Positions 5,607 to 8,399 of a stretch of 8,399 nucleotides of DNA are shown here, piece by piece. The translations under genes were made by a program, and so were the position numbers. Under the pieces are notes generated by a model that worked only from the letters and a program-made list of their open reading frames with translations, was not told where the DNA came from and ran no database searches. The stretch's first letter is position 1. Each line of letters starts with the position of its first letter. Source of the DNA: a bacterium (GTDB lineage Bacteria > RBG-13-66-14); assembly GCA_026398675.1 (NCBI GenBank), contig JAPLSK010000347.1, forward strand, positions 1 to 8,399, read 5' to 3'.

Positions 5607-6704
5607 ATGAGGTACCGTCCGGCGATGGGTGCGGCGATTTGCCGGGGCATTACTCGCTTCGCTTCGTTTCTCGCGATTCTCGCGTTGGCGGCGGCGTCTT
5701 TCGCCGCGGACCCGGAGGAAAAACCGATAACCTCCACCTTCTCCATCGTCGCCTTCGACCCCGAGGCCCGGGAATGGGGGGTCGCCGTCGCCTCCCGAGT
5801 GCTCGCCGTGGGTTACATCGTTCCCTGGGCTCGGGCCGAAGTCGGCGCCGTGGCCACCCAGGCGTACGCGGACCTTCGGTACGGCAGGTACGGCCTGGAG
5901 CTGATGGAGGCGGGCTTCACCGCCGAGCAGACCCTCCAGGTGCTCCAGGAGTTCGACGAAGATGCGCAGCAGCGCCAAGTGGCGGTTGTGGATTCCGAGG
6001 GTCGGGTCGCCGCCTTCACCGGCGGGGAGACCTCGGCCTGGGCGGGCGATCGGCAGGGCGAGCACTACTCCGTCCAGGGCAACATCCTGGTCGGCGAAGA
6101 GGTGCTCACCAACATGGAGCGGGCCTATCTGGAGACCGAGGGTCCCCTGGCCCGGCGCATGCTGGCGGCGCTCACGGCGGGGGACGAGGCCGGGGGCGAT
6201 TCCCGGGGCAAGCAGTCGGCGGCCCTGTTGGTCGTCCGCGAAGGGGGGGGCTACCAGGCGCTCTCCGACCGCCTCGTGGACATCTCGGTGGACGACGACC
6301 CGGCTCCGGTGGCCGAGCTGGCGCGGTTTTACGACTTGTGGGAGGCGAATTTCCTCATCGAGCCCTACCTCGACTCCGCCGACCCGCGGGTTCACGGGTA
6401 CGCCATGGACATCATCGAACGGACTCTGGCCGAGAAAGAGGATGCCCAGCTCTTCAACTCAATGGCCTGGGTTCTCGCCGTCCGCAAGCTGTACCCGGAG
6501 AGGGCATTGGAAATAGCCTTTCGAGCTCATGAACTGGAACCGGACGACCCGAACATCATGGACACCGTGGCCGAGGCGCACTACGCGGCGGGGAACCCCG
6601 AGTCCGCCCTGGAATGGGAGGAGAAGGCCCTCGCGCTCGACCCGGAGAACGGCTTCTACCTGGGACAGAGGGCCAAGTTCTGGGCCGCCGCGGAAGGGGA
6701 ATGA
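5607..6704 (+). CDS. Exported DUF1028 (Ntn-hydrolase fold) protein with C-terminal TPR repeats
   Basis: This 365-residue protein belongs to the DUF1028 family, which has an Ntn-hydrolase fold but no settled function. Matching segments are TFSIVAFDPE, GVAVASRVLAVGYIVPWARA (VPWARA at 72-77), GAVATQAY (80-87), YSVQGNILVGEEV (from 154) and QSAALLVVREGGGY. Residues from about 280 to 360 form two TPR-like helical repeats (AMELEP-type, seen as HELEPDDPN and ALALDPENG), a protein-binding scaffold added to the family core. The N-terminus is a signal peptide cleaved near SFA|AD (33-34), so the protein acts outside the cytoplasm. Start is the ATG at 5607, five bases after AGGGGAG (5595-5601); a TTG at 5574 coincides with the -10 box and is rejected. 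Residues 11-21 (ICRGITRFASF) come entirely from a dispersed repeat inserted in frame. A hydrolase acting on a peptide or amide is plausible but unproven. Confidence 0.9.
   Translation: MRYRPAMGAAICRGITRFASFLAILALAAASFAADPEEKPITSTFSIVAFDPEAREWGVAVASRVLAVGYIVPWARAEVGAVATQAYADLRYGRYGLELMEAGFTAEQTLQVLQEFDEDAQQRQVAVVDSEGRVAAFTGGETSAWAGDRQGEHYSVQGNILVGEEVLTNMERAYLETEGPLARRMLAALTAGDEAGGDSRGKQSAALLVVREGGGYQALSDRLVDISVDDDPAPVAELARFYDLWEANFLIEPYLDSADPRVHGYAMDIIERTLAEKEDAQLFNSMAWVLAVRKLYPERALEIAFRAHELEPDDPNIMDTVAEAHYAAGNPESALEWEEKALALDPENGFYLGQRAKFWAAAEGE
5637..5669. repeat. Dispersed short repeat, copy A, inside the DUF1028 signal peptide
   Basis: This 33-base copy shares TTACTCGCTTCGCTTCGTTT (5650-5669) exactly with copy B and extends left through ATTTGCCGGGGCA. 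It begins on a codon boundary and is 11 codons long. Without it the precursor would start MRYRPAMGAA-LAILALAAASFA, a normal 22-residue signal peptide. No target-site duplication is evident. Confidence 0.75.
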
Positions 6705-6713
6705 GTTTACAGC

Positions 6714-6742
6714 TTGGCATCATGCGCCCCCTGTGATATATT
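6714..6742 (+). promoter_or_regulatory. Promoter of the HExxH metallopeptidase gene
   Basis: TTGGCA (6714-6719) and TATATT (6737-6742) each match consensus at five of six positions and are 17 bases apart. It begins 10 bases after the DUF1028 stop, so the last gene has its own promoter. No terminator separates the two genes, so read-through is also possible. Confidence 0.65.
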
Positions 6743-6788
6743 CGTCCGACAACCTTACCCAGCCCGACACCTAACCCAAGGTGGACCC

Positions 6789-8399
6789 ATGCTACCCAGA
6801 CGGCTGATTATCAGTTTAATACTGTTGCTTTCGGGAGGCGCCCTGGCCCACGGGGAGGACGTCCCCACCACCCTCGATCTCGTCTCTTCGGCCTACGAGC
6901 GGGGCGAGCTCACCTACACCGACTACGCCCTCTACAAGCTCTACCTCACCTTCGGCGACGCCGACCGTATCCCCGACGCCTACCGGGGCTCGGACAGCCT
7001 GGCCGGCGTCTGCGGCACTATGTTGATCTACGACGCCAACATGTGCGTCCTCAAGGGGCTCTTTAACGAGAGCGACCTGGCCGACGCCCTGCTCTACCTC
7101 GGACGGCCCACCCAGGAAGGCACTCCCGGCGCCATCCGCGGCTACGACATCCCCGCCCCCGACATCCACCACTACGATACCCCCGAGGGCAACTTCCGCA
7201 TGTGGTGGGCCGGCGTGGGGCCCCACGCCCTGTGGTATCCCCAGGATGACGACCCCCACAACGGCGTGCCCGACATCGTGGAAATCATCGGCAGCTCCCT
7301 CGAACACTCCTTCGGGGTATTCGTTGACGACCTGCTCTTCGACTACCCGGTCAAGGACGGCACCTGGTATCCCACGGGGAAGGACTACGGCTACTGTGAG
7401 GGCGACACCCAGGCGGACTGGGAGCGCTTCGACGCCTATTTCCGCAGCATGGGCGAGGACGGCATGGACCCGGGCGTCATGGCCTATGCCCAGGTGGATT
7501 ACCCGTATGACGAAACTCCCCGGGCGGACGCAAGCTTCCACATGGCTTTCCGCAACACCGACAACCCCGACAGCGCTCGGGGAAGCCTGGAAACCGTGGG
7601 AGCCCACGAGCTGCACCACGGCGTTCAGTTCGGCATCGACTGGACCAACCCCTCCCATGTCAAGGAAAAAACCTCGGTCTGGAGCGAGGAGAAGGCTTAT
7701 CCCACCTACAATCAGTACCAGGGCGGCCGCCTGGGCGCCTTCATGGCTTCCACCCACGTCGGCCTCACCCGCCAGGAGGGCCTGAGCTGGTACAACGGCA
7801 CCATCTGGAACCACTACTTCGAGTCCCTGACTTACCAGACGCCGGCCCTCATGGACCTGATGGAGTCCTACGACCAGGTCAACCCGATCACCATGTACTG
7901 GGAAAACTACGACATGTACCAGGAGTCCACGGGGACCAACATCGAGTTCAACGACGCATACGATAAAATCTTCCGCGCAGCCTTCCCCGACATTGAGTTC
8001 GAGGACGACATGGGCGGCCTGGCCTACGCCTTCGGCGAGTTCGTCGAGTGGAACTGGTTCACCAACCACCGCAGCGCTCATCTTTCGGGCAATTCGGCCA
8101 ACAACAACGGCTTCTACTACATTGACGACCTGAACCCCGACGAGGACAACCCGGTCGCGTACCCCGAGGTCAGCGACAACGTGCCCGAGGGAACCCGGGA
8201 ATTCACCGGGGATCAGGTCGTCTCCGGCGTGGACGTCGAGCTCAAATACTACCCGGGGAACATCTACCACTGCCCCGACGGTCTCGGCTCGACGTACTTC
8301 CACATCATCCAGCTCGACTCCATCCCCGACGACGCGGTCTTCGCCTTCAAGGCCTACCCCGAAAACGAGGTGGATTCCCGTTACTGGGGCGGATCCTAC
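6789..8399 (+). CDS. Exported HExxH zinc metallopeptidase (gluzincin-like), 3' end outside window
   Basis: The frame is open for 537 codons from the ATG at 6789 to the window edge, so the C-terminus is missing. A signal peptide (MLPRRLIISLILLLSGGALA) should be cleaved after A20. The zinc motif is HELHH (H273, E274, H277) in GAHELHHGVQFGIDW. A likely third ligand is E300 or E301 in SVWSEEKAY, 23-24 residues further on, the spacing range of gluzincins. The upstream stretch NFRMWWAGVGPHALWYPQDD DPHNGVPD-type and the whole layout recall the MXAN_6640-like group of putative secreted metallopeptidases seen in myxobacteria and candidate phyla; that family assignment is from memory. After the catalytic part, the visible sequence becomes rich in Asp, Asn and aromatic residues, as in beta-sandwich domains. 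AAGGTGG (6778-6784) precedes the start by four bases. A C-terminal sorting domain like that of the C25 protease may lie beyond the window. Confidence 0.85.
   Translation, partial: MLPRRLIISLILLLSGGALAHGEDVPTTLDLVSSAYERGELTYTDYALYKLYLTFGDADRIPDAYRGSDSLAGVCGTMLIYDANMCVLKGLFNESDLADALLYLGRPTQEGTPGAIRGYDIPAPDIHHYDTPEGNFRMWWAGVGPHALWYPQDDDPHNGVPDIVEIIGSSLEHSFGVFVDDLLFDYPVKDGTWYPTGKDYGYCEGDTQADWERFDAYFRSMGEDGMDPGVMAYAQVDYPYDETPRADASFHMAFRNTDNPDSARGSLETVGAHELHHGVQFGIDWTNPSHVKEKTSVWSEEKAYPTYNQYQGGRLGAFMASTHVGLTRQEGLSWYNGTIWNHYFESLTYQTPALMDLMESYDQVNPITMYWENYDMYQESTGTNIEFNDAYDKIFRAAFPDIEFEDDMGGLAYAFGEFVEWNWFTNHRSAHLSGNSANNNGFYYIDDLNPDEDNPVAYPEVSDNVPEGTREFTGDQVVSGVDVELKYYPGNIYHCPDGLGSTYFHIIQLDSIPDDAVFAFKAYPENEVDSRYWGGSY

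Noticed and set aside
5472..6395. Upstream extension of the metallophosphoesterase frame
   Set aside because: The frame is open, but this part is antisense to the DUF1028 gene. The signal peptide, GGAG site and promoter all support a start at 5471.
6816..8303. 495-codon open frame on the minus strand
   Set aside because: It is antisense to the HExxH metallopeptidase and has the same Val/Gly-rich shadow composition.

Overview
The window is high-GC bacterial DNA from an organism I cannot name. Two of the five main genes start with GTG. Promoters look sigma70-like and ribosome-binding sites are purine-rich. One exported protease ends in a FlgD-like or type IX secretion (T9SS) sorting-type domain. 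That combination fits an uncultured lineage in or near the FCB (Fibrobacteres-Chlorobi-Bacteroidetes) group. This placement is inference from domain style only; no rRNA or phylogenetic marker gene is present.

Layout, left to right. A strong intrinsic terminator (58-87) closes an upstream unit and abuts the promoter of an M24 metallopeptidase (Xaa-Pro dipeptidase/aminopeptidase type, 147-1370, +). A 188-base gap follows with two promoter candidates, a perfect 7-bp dyad and three copies of a TGGCAAG box. It leads into a large exported gingipain-like C25 cysteine protease (1559-4132, +). The convergent gap after it (4133-4350) holds three near-identical GTAA-capped terminator hairpins within an approximately 84-bp degenerate tandem repeat. 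On the minus strand lie an exported calcineurin-like metallophosphoesterase (4662-5471) and, just downstream, a 98-99-codon ORF (4351-4647) that looks like its severed C-terminal domain. A divergent promoter region (5472-5606) then serves an exported DUF1028 protein with C-terminal TPR repeats (5607-6704, +). Last is an exported HExxH metallopeptidase (6789 to the window end, incomplete, +).

Four of the five main products carry signal peptides and are hydrolases or hydrolase-fold proteins. The region therefore looks like extracytoplasmic protein and phosphoester breakdown, with the cytosolic M24 enzyme plausibly finishing proline-containing peptides. Nearly every gene has its own promoter, so this is a set of small transcription units, not one operon.

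The most notable observation is a 32-33-bp repeat present twice, 987 bp apart. One copy (4650-4681) supplies the stop codon that ends the phosphoesterase; removing exactly those 32 bases joins it in frame to the 99-codon ORF. The other copy (5637-5669) is 33 bases, starts on a codon boundary, and adds 11 residues inside the DUF1028 signal peptide; removing it leaves an ordinary compact signal peptide. This suggests a small dispersed insertion-type repeat that enters coding sequence. I saw no CRISPR array, transposase, integrase, tRNA or rRNA, and no defence system.
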